This document shows positions 25,058 to 32,613 of a stretch of DNA of 64,000 nucleotides, piece by piece; position 1 is the stretch's first letter; each line of letters opens with the position of its first letter. Made by a program: the position numbers and the translations under genes. A model generated the notes under the pieces. It made no database searches. It saw nothing but the letters and a program-made list of their open reading frames with translations, and was not told where the DNA came from. The DNA comes from Gammaproteobacteria bacterium. Lineage in GTDB: Bacteria; Pseudomonadota; Gammaproteobacteria; JAUZRS01. The stretch spans positions 122,501 through 186,500 of the forward strand of contig JAUZSP010000002.1 in assembly GCA_030949385.1 (NCBI GenBank). Reading direction: 5' to 3'.

Positions 25058-26927
25058 CAAGATGGCCGTTGCGTTTTCGGTGCAGCCAAAGATTTGCACT
25101 TAAAAAAAGCAGCAATAGGGGGCTGAGTGAACCGCCATTTTGAGTCTTATTACTGGTGCTGGATACGGTTGTCTCCGTATTGGCTGTTGGCGAAGGCGAA
25201 GGCGTAGGTGTAGATGTAGATACGATGACATTGATAGGGTCTGCGGCAGTGGGAAGTGTGTTGTTTATTGTTGCATTGAGGGTGGCCAGTGTTTCAGAGC
25301 GCAGCGTGGCGGGGTCTTCAAAATAGGCTTGAAAGGTGGCGACTTCGGGCAAGCTGGCGCTGTCAGAAAACATCTCCTGTAGATGCCCATAAGCGAGAGG
25401 TTGGTAATTTAGTTCTACGTCAATGGTGGCAGAGGTTGCTTGTTTGAGGTCAATGCGGTAGGTGAGCGTGTCGCTGCCGAGGTTGAAATTGGCATCATCG
25501 AAGGCGGCTCCTTTGACGGCAACGTCGTTAGAGACGCTCATTTTATCAAACCCACTTGGGGTTAAGCGGTTGTCTTTGATGTACGCGGCTGCTCGTAACA
25601 AGGTGTGGGTCACATTGCCATCGCTGTTTTGCATCACGGGTTCGTAAATTTGCACCTGATCTTCAGAGCTGATGAGGTCGTAGTGAGGTTCGTAGCGGGA
25701 AGGGTTGATGTCCATGTCGTTGCCAACAATGCTGCCATTGGGGTTGACACGCCCTGATTCAAATAAGAGCGTTCCTTGTTCGTCTCTGGCGACCAGATGA
25801 AGAAACGCACGGCGAGAGGGGTAGGAGGTGGGTAATTTGTGACCGCTGTTGTTGATGACTTTGATGCTTAAATTAAGCTGATTATTGTCGATCTTTGCAG
25901 AGATCAATTGCAGTTCTGCTGAAGACTGTAACAGTGTTCGAGCATCGGCGATGGCACGATCAAAACCGATCGCAGTGACGCTGAGGGCACTGCGATTGCG
26001 GTCTAAAATATCCAACATGACCGTATTTGCGCCGACAAACGTATGTTGGGAAAAGTTAGGTCGATTGGGCAGGTTGCGTGGGCGATTGGCAATTTTGACA
26101 CTGCCCTCCACTTGGGGCATGTGGCAGGATTGGCAATTTTCTTCTTTCACTCCCCCCGTGCGGTAAGCGCTGCTTTTCCATTCGCTGTACACCATCTGCT
26201 CAGGAAACTCAGACTCTGGGGTGGTGCTGACCATATTGCCTTGCCCATCCACAAAAGGTGTTTTTAGATCGTGGCAACTGGCACAGAGTTCGGAACTGCT
26301 GGTGTGGGCGCTGTATTGAGGGGTGAACTGCACATTGTTGCGCATGGGGCCGGTTTGTGGATTGAGGTACTGAGCGTAGATAGGCCGATCCACAGGGTTG
26401 GCAGATTCAGGGATGGTGTATTTTCCAGAAACGCCTTCTAGGGTTCCAAGGAGGCCGTTATCGGCAATTTGGTGGCATAAGGTGCAACTGACCCCGTTGA
26501 GCGCATGGTCGTAGTAGGGGTTGTTGGGATTCAGAAAGCCGTTGCCGAGTATCTCTGGTGCCACCCCTGCTTTTTTTGCTGCTTCATTGGCCATTGGGGT
26601 GTGGCAGCGCGAGCATTTATCGTTGATTTCATCGGATAAGTTGGGGTTTCGGTGCAGTTCGGAGGCGACTTTGGCAAGCCAGTAGGGGTCGCGTGAGGCG
26701 TTGGCCATCATGCTGGTGGACCAGTTTTTGACGATGGAAATATCGTTGTTTTGGTTATCGGTTAGGTTGTCATGACAGGTGGCACAATTGCCTGAGCCGC
26801 TAAAATGAGGGTCGCTAAATTTATCGTTAGCGGCGGCGGCAGCAGCGTTTGATATGAAAAAGGGCAGTGTGAGAAGGCCAATAACGGCGGTGATTTTATG
26901 CATGAGGAGGATCCAATAGAATGACAT
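25053..26927 (-). CDS. Secreted multiheme cytochrome c (five CXXCH)
   Basis: The 624-residue protein has a signal peptide (to about residue 32) and five heme c motifs: CATCH 48-52, CSRCH 105-109, CTLCH 148-152, CASCH 215-219, CQSCH 265-269. The C-terminal half (about 330-570) is beta-rich without hemes. The end, after a Ser/Thr/Pro linker, is GGSLSPLLLLFLSANLWLHRKR. This Gly-Gly plus hydrophobic helix plus basic cluster is like a GlyGly-CTERM sorting signal. Such cytochromes pass electrons across or at the cell surface. ATG at 26903 is an alternative start. It has its own ECF-type promoter and Crp-like site. Confidence 0.9.
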   Translation of the reverse strand: MSFYWILLMHKITAVIGLLTLPFFISNAAAAAANDKFSDPHFSGSGNCATCHDNLTDNQNNDISIVKNWSTSMMANASRDPYWLAKVASELHRNPNLSDEINDKCSRCHTPMANEAAKKAGVAPEILGNGFLNPNNPYYDHALNGVSCTLCHQIADNGLLGTLEGVSGKYTIPESANPVDRPIYAQYLNPQTGPMRNNVQFTPQYSAHTSSSELCASCHDLKTPFVDGQGNMVSTTPESEFPEQMVYSEWKSSAYRTGGVKEENCQSCHMPQVEGSVKIANRPRNLPNRPNFSQHTFVGANTVMLDILDRNRSALSVTAIGFDRAIADARTLLQSSAELQLISAKIDNNQLNLSIKVINNSGHKLPTSYPSRRAFLHLVARDEQGTLLFESGRVNPNGSIVGNDMDINPSRYEPHYDLISSEDQVQIYEPVMQNSDGNVTHTLLRAAAYIKDNRLTPSGFDKMSVSNDVAVKGAAFDDANFNLGSDTLTYRIDLKQATSATIDVELNYQPLAYGHLQEMFSDSASLPEVATFQAYFEDPATLRSETLATLNATINNTLPTAADPINVIVSTSTPTPSPSPTANTETTVSSTSNKTQNGGSLSPLLLLFLSANLWLHRKRNGHLA

Positions 26928-26935
26928 TGCCCCCC

Positions 26936-26964
26936 TTATCGTAATGATGATGGAGGGCGTTGAC
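26936..26964 (-). promoter_or_regulatory. Predicted ECF-type promoter of the cytochrome gene
   Basis: On the minus strand GGTCAACG is followed after 17 bp by CGATAA, the same -10-like box as before the sigma gene (both TCATTACGATAA). The box lies only about ten bases before the annotated ATG, so a very short leader or the downstream start at 26903 may be used. Confidence 0.65.
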
Positions 26965-27000
26965 CTATGGGGGCTTATTTTTTTGTGATCGGTTCTTTTA

Positions 27001-27016
27001 TGTGATGACAGTCACG
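27001..27016. promoter_or_regulatory. Crp/Vfr-like binding site before the cytochrome gene
   Basis: TGTGATGACAGTCACG matches TGTGA-N6-TCACA in nine of ten bases. Its centre is 47 bp upstream of the GTCAAC box, the same spacing as for oxidase 2. Confidence 0.65.
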
Positions 27017-27041
27017 TTTTAGAGTGAACTCTTGAGTTGAA

Positions 27042-27932
27042 TTAAAAACTGAGGCGCAGGGCGAGTGCCGCATTAAGCAGGGTGTTGGCGGTGGTGTTGC
27101 TGGGTTGGTAGCGCCCTGTGGTGAGTGAGCCGCTAAGGTGCCACTGTGAGGCAAGAGGGTACTGGGCATCGACGGTGAGCAGTTGATAGGTGTCGTTTAG
27201 TTGCTCCTGAGTGTTTGGGTAGCGGTTTTTGAGCCACTGAAGCGAGAGGTTGCCTTGCAGTTTATACCACTGCCATTGGCCGTAACTGAGGCTCAGTTGC
27301 TGCTGCTTGCTGTTGTAAAAGGGGGTGGATGCATTGAATTGTTGTAGGGTGATGGCGGCAGCCCAACGGGCGCGGTTGGAGGGCGCGGCGAAATAGTAGA
27401 CGCTGCTCAGTTGGTAGCGTTGACCCTCATAGCTGCCGCTGGGGTTTTGATTGTAGCGTCGCTGTTGCAGGGCTAGATTAAGATCCAGACCGCTGCCGCT
27501 GTCGGCAAAATACCCCCAGGTCTGATCCAGACTCAGGCTCTGGTAGCTGTTGGCGGGTTGTTGCTGGTGGGTGTAATGGTTGGCGTTCAGTTGGGTGCGT
27601 GAGAGCCAGTGTGGGCTGAGCGCCAACAGCGTTTGTCCTTGTAGGGTGAGTTGGCGTAGGTCGGCGTTTTTTTTCTCCAGCGCACGGTCTTGATCGGCGT
27701 AAAGGCTGGCGCTGAGGCCGCCGTCCTTGTTGAGTTTTTGCCAGTGGCCTGCCAAGGAAAGTTGCACGCCGAGACGTGTTTGATCGGCGCTGTTGGTGAG
27801 ATTATTTTGTTGTGTGGGCAGAGAATTGTCGTTGAGCGTCAGCCCTGTCTCCAGTTGTAGGTGACTTTGTGCCAATAGGCTTGTTGGGGGAGCTAGGAAG
27901 AGCAGTAGGATCGATTGTTTGTAAAGTGTCAA
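27042..27932 (-). CDS. Outer-membrane beta-barrel protein
   Basis: The 296-residue protein has a signal peptide ending SLLAQ, followed by many alternating amphipathic strands rich in Gln, Tyr, Leu and Ser. The C-terminus is LNAALALRLSF; a final Phe is the usual outer-membrane barrel signal. It could form a porin-like conduit for the cytochrome or act as an anchor, but that is inference. The ATG overlaps the stop of the DUF3106-like gene by four bases, so it belongs to the sigma-factor operon. Confidence 0.78.
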   Translation of the reverse strand: MTLYKQSILLLFLAPPTSLLAQSHLQLETGLTLNDNSLPTQQNNLTNSADQTRLGVQLSLAGHWQKLNKDGGLSASLYADQDRALEKKNADLRQLTLQGQTLLALSPHWLSRTQLNANHYTHQQQPANSYQSLSLDQTWGYFADSGSGLDLNLALQQRRYNQNPSGSYEGQRYQLSSVYYFAAPSNRARWAAAITLQQFNASTPFYNSKQQQLSLSYGQWQWYKLQGNLSLQWLKNRYPNTQEQLNDTYQLLTVDAQYPLASQWHLSGSLTTGRYQPSNTTANTLLNAALALRLSF

Positions 27933-28537
27933 GGCTGGTCTCTTCCCATGTTGGGTCTGTTGGAGGCGTTGCCGTTGCTGCTGGAGCCCATGGGCATGTC
28001 GCTGGGTGACATGGTTCCCATTTGCTGTCGCATTTGATCTCGGTTCAGACGGCTTATGCCACCTTCGGGGTGGGGTGGCATGTTTTGATGTGTATCGCTC
28101 ATACCACCGCCAGGGTGGTGGCTGTTGCGATGTTGGAACTGCTGAAAACGGTGCATCATCTGATGCTGTTGTTGTTCGTTGAGGTTATGAAAACGTTGGT
28201 GGCTTTGCAACAGTTTTTGGCGCTCCCTTGTGGGTAGGGTTTTAAAGCGTTGATAGTTTTTCTGCATCAGCTGTTGTTTGGCCATAGGCAGTGACTGCCA
28301 ACGCTGGTAGCGCTTCCAGAGTGTGGTGCGTTTTTCACTGGGCAAGGAGAGCCATTTTTTGCTTAACCCCATCAGTTGTTGACGGCGGTTTTCGGCTAAA
28401 TTGGGCCACTGCTGTTCCATGCTTGCCAATAAACGCCGTGATTCTTTGGGCAGCTCATTCCAATCGGTTGCAGCAAACACAGTGGGTGAGGTCAGCAGCA
28501 GTAACAACAGTGTGAGGAGACTGTTTTTATTTTTCAT
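27929..28537 (-). CDS. DUF3106-like periplasmic protein
   Basis: This is a 202-residue product from the ATG at 28537, which has AGGAGA upstream. After the signal peptide it contains repeated Trp/Leu-rich helical units of the type 'W-x-x-L-x-x-x-x-R-x-x-L' (LPKESRRLLASMEQQWPNLA, GLSKKWLSLPSEKRTTLWKR and similar), which is the DUF3106 pattern. The tail is rich in His, Met, Pro and Gly (HHPGGGMSDTH), possibly metal-binding. DUF3106 genes commonly sit with an ECF sigma factor and DUF3619 in other proteobacteria, as here. Confidence 0.8.
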   Translation of the reverse strand: MKNKNSLLTLLLLLLTSPTVFAATDWNELPKESRRLLASMEQQWPNLAENRRQQLMGLSKKWLSLPSEKRTTLWKRYQRWQSLPMAKQQLMQKNYQRFKTLPTRERQKLLQSHQRFHNLNEQQQHQMMHRFQQFQHRNSHHPGGGMSDTHQNMPPHPEGGISRLNRDQMRQQMGTMSPSDMPMGSSSNGNASNRPNMGRDQP

Positions 28538-28733
28538 TGTCTTCTCCTGTGCTGTTCTCTGCTGCGTTAGGAATCTGTAACAGCGCTTGAATCTGTTCAT
28601 CGGAGAGCTCCAACAGCATGGGCAGTTGGTTTAAAAATGCTTCGGGCAGAGCATCGGGTGCCGTTTCTGCGCTCCACGCGAGGCTGCTGACGAACAGGCT
28701 CAGCAGACAAAGACGGATGATGGGGCGTTTCAT
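28527..28733 (-). CDS. Small secreted hypothetical protein
   Basis: The product has 68 residues with a clear signal peptide (IIRLCLLSLFVSSLAWS). A short acidic mature part, LPEAFLNQLPMLLELSDEQI then QALLQIPN, resembles one unit of the neighbouring DUF3106-like protein. Its stop overlaps that gene's start region by 11 bases. It may be a small companion in the same operon. Confidence 0.65.
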   Translation of the reverse strand: MKRPIIRLCLLSLFVSSLAWSAETAPDALPEAFLNQLPMLLELSDEQIQALLQIPNAAENSTGEDNEK

Positions 28734-28760
28734 AACAGATCCTGTTCATTTTTTTATTCG

Positions 28761-29108
28761 CTAAGCTTGTGGTATTTCGGGCTGTTTGGCCAGCCATTGA
28801 TAAAAATCGGGGTTTTCCAGAAGTTCCATTGGTACCTGTTCGTCACTGAGCCATTCGGGCAGTTGCGCGACGATTTGGCTTTCGGACTCGCTGCTGTTTT
28901 GTAGACTCAGCCAGCCAACCCCGGCGCTGATAAAGAGCAGTGCCGCTGCGGCATAGGCAGGCGGTGGTAGGAGAAACCGTAATGAATTCAAGAACGGTTT
29001 TTTTTCAGCCAACTCCAACGCCTCAAAGGTCATTTGCCGTAGGCGTTGCTGGTGTTTTTCCGCCAGCTTGTGCGCTGATTGGTTGAGTAATTCATTCGCT
29101 TTCTTCAT
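28761..29108 (-). CDS. DUF3619/anti-sigma-like membrane protein
   Basis: This 115-residue protein has a cytosolic N-terminal helix (LAEKHQQRLRQMTFEALELA), one transmembrane helix (YAAAALLFISAGVGWLSL) and a periplasmic end with VPMELLENPDFYQWLAKQPE. The layout and the end motif match DUF3619-type proteins that follow an ECF sigma gene. It overlaps the sigma gene by 17 bases. Holding the sigma factor at the membrane until a signal arrives is the likely role, by analogy with other anti-sigma factors. Confidence 0.75.
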   Translation of the reverse strand: MKKANELLNQSAHKLAEKHQQRLRQMTFEALELAEKKPFLNSLRFLLPPPAYAAAALLFISAGVGWLSLQNSSESESQIVAQLPEWLSDEQVPMELLENPDFYQWLAKQPEIPQA

Positions 29109-29628
29109 TGATCCACTCTCCTAGGGCTTCACGTAAGGCGCTCATGGCGCGAGACAGATGGGTTTTGACACTGCCTTCGCTGCACTCCATTGCAGCAGCG
29201 GTCTGTTTGACGCTAAAGCCGTTCCATTGGCGCAGCAGATAAGCCTCTTGTTGGCGGGTGGGCAGAGTTTGTAGGGCGTGTTGGAATTGTTGTTCCAACT
29301 CCTCGGCTCGGTATTCCAATTCACCACAATGGTGGTCGGCAATTTCTGGCTTGCTCTGTTCATCATCGTGTCCCAGTTGGCCAAAACTGATGATTTGGAT
29401 CAGTTTTTGGCGGCGGTACTGTTTTCGGTGCCAATCGGCAATGCGCCGATTAAGGATTTTGTAGAACAGCCCAGACCAAAAGCTTATTTCATGGTTTTTT
29501 TTGGCTGAAACAAAATCCATCATGGCCTCTTGCAGCAGATCCAGAGCCGTCTCTTCTTGTTTAAGGCGTAATTGGGCGTATTTGAGCGCGGGGGTGCGAA
29601 TGTCTTTTAAAAAGGCATTCAGTGCCAT
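29092..29628 (-). CDS. ECF RNA polymerase sigma factor
   Basis: This is a 178-residue sigma-70 family protein from the ATG at 29628; TTG at 29637 is an alternative. Region 2 is seen in ALKYAQLRLKQEETALDLLQ and FWSGLFYKILNRRIADWHRK. Region 4 is seen in LQTLPTRQQEAYLLRQWNGF and VKQTAAAMECSEGSVKTHLSRAMSALREAL in part (the helix-turn-helix reading the -35 element). Its own promoter region has TGTCAACC-N17-CGATAA, shared with genes of the cluster, so it probably drives itself and the oxidase/cytochrome genes. Confidence 0.92.
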   Translation of the reverse strand: MALNAFLKDIRTPALKYAQLRLKQEETALDLLQEAMMDFVSAKKNHEISFWSGLFYKILNRRIADWHRKQYRRQKLIQIISFGQLGHDDEQSKPEIADHHCGELEYRAEELEQQFQHALQTLPTRQQEAYLLRQWNGFSVKQTAAAMECSEGSVKTHLSRAMSALREALGEWINEESE

Positions 29629-29673
29629 GTCACTCAAAAGGATCTGCTCCGTTAATCTGCCGTTACAACGAGG

Positions 29674-29702
29674 TTATCGTAATGAGAGTGCAATCGGTTG
29701 AC
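29674..29702 (-). promoter_or_regulatory. Predicted autoregulated ECF promoter of the sigma operon
   Basis: On the minus strand TGTCAACC is followed after 17 bp by CGATAA, identical in the -10 area (TCATTACGATAA) to the cytochrome promoter. The predicted start of transcription is about 40 bases before the ATG. No Crp-like site is found upstream of this copy. Confidence 0.65.
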
Positions 29703-29764
29703 AGAGGGGATGAAAAAGAGGTGTAAGCCTTTGCAGAGGGTTCTGCAAAGGTGGGGTGAAGGCG

Positions 29765-30403
29765 TTAGCGGGTGCCAAAGACGACGATGGTTTTGCCGTG
29801 GGCAGTGAGCAGTCCGCGCACTTCCAAATCTTTAAGCACTCGCCCTGCCATTTCTCGTGAACAGCCGACAATGCGCGCCAGCTCTTGGCGGGTGATGCGA
29901 ATCTGCATGCCGTCGGGGTGGGTCATGGCGTCGGGTTCTTTACTCAATTCCATCAGGGTATGAGCAATGCGACCGGAAACGTCCACAAAGGCCAGATCCA
30001 TCACCTTGGCGCTGGTTTTGCGCAGCCGGTCGGCCAGTTGGGAGGCGAGGGCGAAGATGATGTCCGGTGCTTCTTGGCTCATTTTTCGGAAGTGATCGTA
30101 GTTGATCTCCGCCATTTCGCATTGAGTGCGGGCGACTACCCAGGCGCTGCGCTGAGTCTCTTCGTCAAACAGACCCATCTCGCCGAAGAACTCGCCTTTA
30201 TTGAGATAGGCGAGGACGATTTCACGGCCATCCTCATCTTCGATCACTACGCTCACTGAACCCTCAATGATATAGTAGAGCGTATCTGGGGTATCTCCTT
30301 CGTGGATAATGGTCGTTTTGGCTGAATATTGTCGTTTGCGGCTGTGCAGCAGCAGACGTTGTATCCACGGAGTGTCTGGTTTTTGTTTCATTAATTGTGG
30401 CAT
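29765..30403 (-). CDS. crp: Crp/Vfr-family cAMP-responsive regulator
   Basis: This 212-residue Crp-type regulator has a cyclic-nucleotide-binding domain (IIHEGDTPDTLYYIIEGSVS; GEFFGEMGLFDEETQRSAWV with the phosphate-binding Arg-Ser pair). The C-terminal helix-turn-helix is ITRQELARIVGCSREMAGRV, close to E. coli Crp, including the Arg and Glu that read TGTGA. It should bind TGTGA-N6-TCACA, and three such sites lie upstream of the cytochrome and oxidase genes. It is divergent from an OsmC gene, as crp and yhfA are in enterobacteria. Confidence 0.93.
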   Translation of the reverse strand: MPQLMKQKPDTPWIQRLLLHSRKRQYSAKTTIIHEGDTPDTLYYIIEGSVSVVIEDEDGREIVLAYLNKGEFFGEMGLFDEETQRSAWVVARTQCEMAEINYDHFRKMSQEAPDIIFALASQLADRLRKTSAKVMDLAFVDVSGRIAHTLMELSKEPDAMTHPDGMQIRITRQELARIVGCSREMAGRVLKDLEVRGLLTAHGKTIVVFGTR

Positions 30404-30505
30404 ATCCTATCCTACCCGCCTTTGTGGTGATGGGGTCATGTTGGGTGCGATTAATTCGAACCTAACGTTGAATAATAGTAGTTTGACCTTACGAGAGTAT
30501 GACAT

Positions 30506-30925
30506 ATGAAAGCACGCATAAAATGGTTGGATCACATGAGTTTTGTCGGTGAATCTGGTAGTGGTCATTCGGTGGTTATGGATGGCGCACCCGAGGTGGG
30601 CGGTCGTAACCTTGGTGTGAGGCCGATGGAAATGGTTTTGATGGGGATGGGCGGCTGCACGGCTTTTGATGTCATGTTGATGCTGAAAAAATCGAGGCAA
30701 GCCGTTGATGATTGTGTGGTGGAGTTGCACGCTGAGCGTTCGGAGAGCGTACCAAAAGTGTTCACGCGCATTCATGCACACTACATTATCACAGGTAACA
30801 ACCTTTCGGAAAAACATGTTAAACGAGCCGTTGCTTTGTCGGCGGAAAAATACTGTTCTGTTTCGTTGATGTTGGCGCACTCGGTGGAGATCAGTCATGA
30901 TTATGAGCTTCGTTCTGCTGATTGA
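30506..30925 (+). CDS. OsmC-family protein (YhfA-like)
   Basis: The 139-residue protein has the OsmC fold, with the two redox cysteines in MGGCTAFDVM and EKYCSVSLML. OsmC/Ohr proteins reduce hydroperoxides; YhfA-type members are less studied. The divergent position next to crp is a conserved gammaproteobacterial arrangement and supports the assignment. Confidence 0.9.
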   Translation: MKARIKWLDHMSFVGESGSGHSVVMDGAPEVGGRNLGVRPMEMVLMGMGGCTAFDVMLMLKKSRQAVDDCVVELHAERSESVPKVFTRIHAHYIITGNNLSEKHVKRAVALSAEKYCSVSLMLAHSVEISHDYELRSAD

Positions 30926-30963
30926 TCGTGTGGTGATGGGGCTGATTTATAGGGATTTTTTTT

Positions 30964-32613
30964 ATGGATAGTGATGCACCTCGACAGAACGCTAATGAGA
31001 TTTTGGATTATCTGGTGGTGGCTTACTATCATGCTTGGTTCCGTTTTCACCCGCGTCTTGCTATGGATGCAGGTATGCAGGATTACGCTCATCTGTTGCC
31101 GTCATTGGATGAAGATCGGTGGGGAGCCTTGTTGGCGCTGAATGAAAAATTGATCAACAGTTTGGATGAACTGGCCGTTGATGAATTAAATAAGCGTCGT
31201 CGGCTTAACTACGAATTACTGCGTTCTTCGGCGTATCGTGAGAATCAATCGTTATTAAAAAATGGCTTGAATCGATTGGATCCACAATATTTTTTACCGT
31301 TTTGGGCTTTGAAGCAACTGGAAATTTACCCAGTCGAAGAGTTTAAGACGGTGTTGTTGCAGTTATTGGCGGCGATTCCTGAGCATCTGCGCGGAGCCAG
31401 GATGTTGTTGCAACGTGACGAGGTGTCTATTCCCCGTCTCTGGCTGGAGGCCTGTTTGCAGGTGTTGCAGCAAGGTATGGCGTATTTGCATGAACTGCCG
31501 CATCGTCCGGTGGTGGTGCAAAATATGGTGCAGTCCACAGAGTTAATGGCGTTGTTGGGGCGGGCGCAGCAAGCCGTACGGGATTACGAATGCTTTTTGA
31601 AACACACACTGCTGCCGGTTGCGAAAACAGAGGTGGCGGTGGGGCGACAGACTTATCAGCAGATGCTGCTTAGCCAACATCGTTTGCCATTGGAGTTGGA
31701 CGTTTTGAGCCAAACCTTGCAGCGTCAGCAGGAATGTGTGGTGGCCGAACTGCAAAAACTCTCGATGCAGATGTTTGCCGATGACGATTTTGTCGCCGTG
31801 GCTGAGCGTTTACGGGTTGAGGCAGAGCGTGTGGATGATCCGGTTGCTTGTTATCAGCAACATCTGCTCACCGCCAGAGCGTTTGTGCGGGATAACGGCA
31901 TGTTGGATATGTCTGGGGAATCCATGCCCAAGGTCTCTCTTTTACCTAAGGTGCTCTGTTTTGATGAGCCTTATGGAAGTTACCTCTCCTTGGCTTCTTG
32001 GGGAGGAAATCGTACGGGGATTTGTTGGTTGGCGGGCGATGAAGGGGATGCCGCTTTGGCTCATACGGCGGTTCAGGCGGGTTGGCCTGGTCACCACTTG
32101 CAGGAAATGTTGGCAAAACAGAACAGCGAGGCGCGCAGCGTGGTACGCCGTACGAATCGGTCGGCGCTGTTTGCTATGGGCTGGGAGTTGTATGCGGAAC
32201 AACTGATGGTGGAGAAGGGTTTTTTCAAGGGTGTTGAGCACCGTTTTTGGTTGCTGTTGCATCGTCTGTGGGCAGTTAAGCAGGCGCAGTTGGATTTTGC
32301 CGTGCATTGCGAGGGTTTGAGTTTAGACGAGGCCGCTGAGCAGCTGCGTCAGGTGGGGCTGTCTGAACGGCAGGTGCAAGCCAAATTACTCTGTTTTACC
32401 CGCTCTCCCACGCGACTGTTGGCGGATATTCTGGGTTGGCTTTTGATTAAGGGTATGCGTGATTATTATATGCAGCAAGAGCAGACGTTTGCTGATTTAA
32501 GTTCTTTTCATCGCCGTTTGCATGAGGTCGGACCGGTGCCTTTGCCATTGGTGGCGAGTTACGTTTTTGGTGACTCTTTTTGGCACGCTGTGTTTGAACG
32601 TACCTTTGAGTGA
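30964..32613 (+). CDS. DUF885 family protein with altered metal-binding motif
   Basis: The 549-residue protein has the layout of DUF885 metallopeptidase-like proteins: an all-helical N-terminal part, YGSYLSLASW in the middle, then AGWPGHHLQEMLAKQ, and MGWELYAEQLM near the end. Active members have HEAxPGHHLQ, where His and Glu of HE form the zinc site. Here that place reads VQAGWPGHHLQ, so the HE pair is missing while PGHHLQ and the later Glu are kept. Catalytic activity is therefore doubtful. The end overlaps the speD start by eight bases. Confidence 0.82.
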   Translation: MDSDAPRQNANEILDYLVVAYYHAWFRFHPRLAMDAGMQDYAHLLPSLDEDRWGALLALNEKLINSLDELAVDELNKRRRLNYELLRSSAYRENQSLLKNGLNRLDPQYFLPFWALKQLEIYPVEEFKTVLLQLLAAIPEHLRGARMLLQRDEVSIPRLWLEACLQVLQQGMAYLHELPHRPVVVQNMVQSTELMALLGRAQQAVRDYECFLKHTLLPVAKTEVAVGRQTYQQMLLSQHRLPLELDVLSQTLQRQQECVVAELQKLSMQMFADDDFVAVAERLRVEAERVDDPVACYQQHLLTARAFVRDNGMLDMSGESMPKVSLLPKVLCFDEPYGSYLSLASWGGNRTGICWLAGDEGDAALAHTAVQAGWPGHHLQEMLAKQNSEARSVVRRTNRSALFAMGWELYAEQLMVEKGFFKGVEHRFWLLLHRLWAVKQAQLDFAVHCEGLSLDEAAEQLRQVGLSERQVQAKLLCFTRSPTRLLADILGWLLIKGMRDYYMQQEQTFADLSSFHRRLHEVGPVPLPLVASYVFGDSFWHAVFERTFE

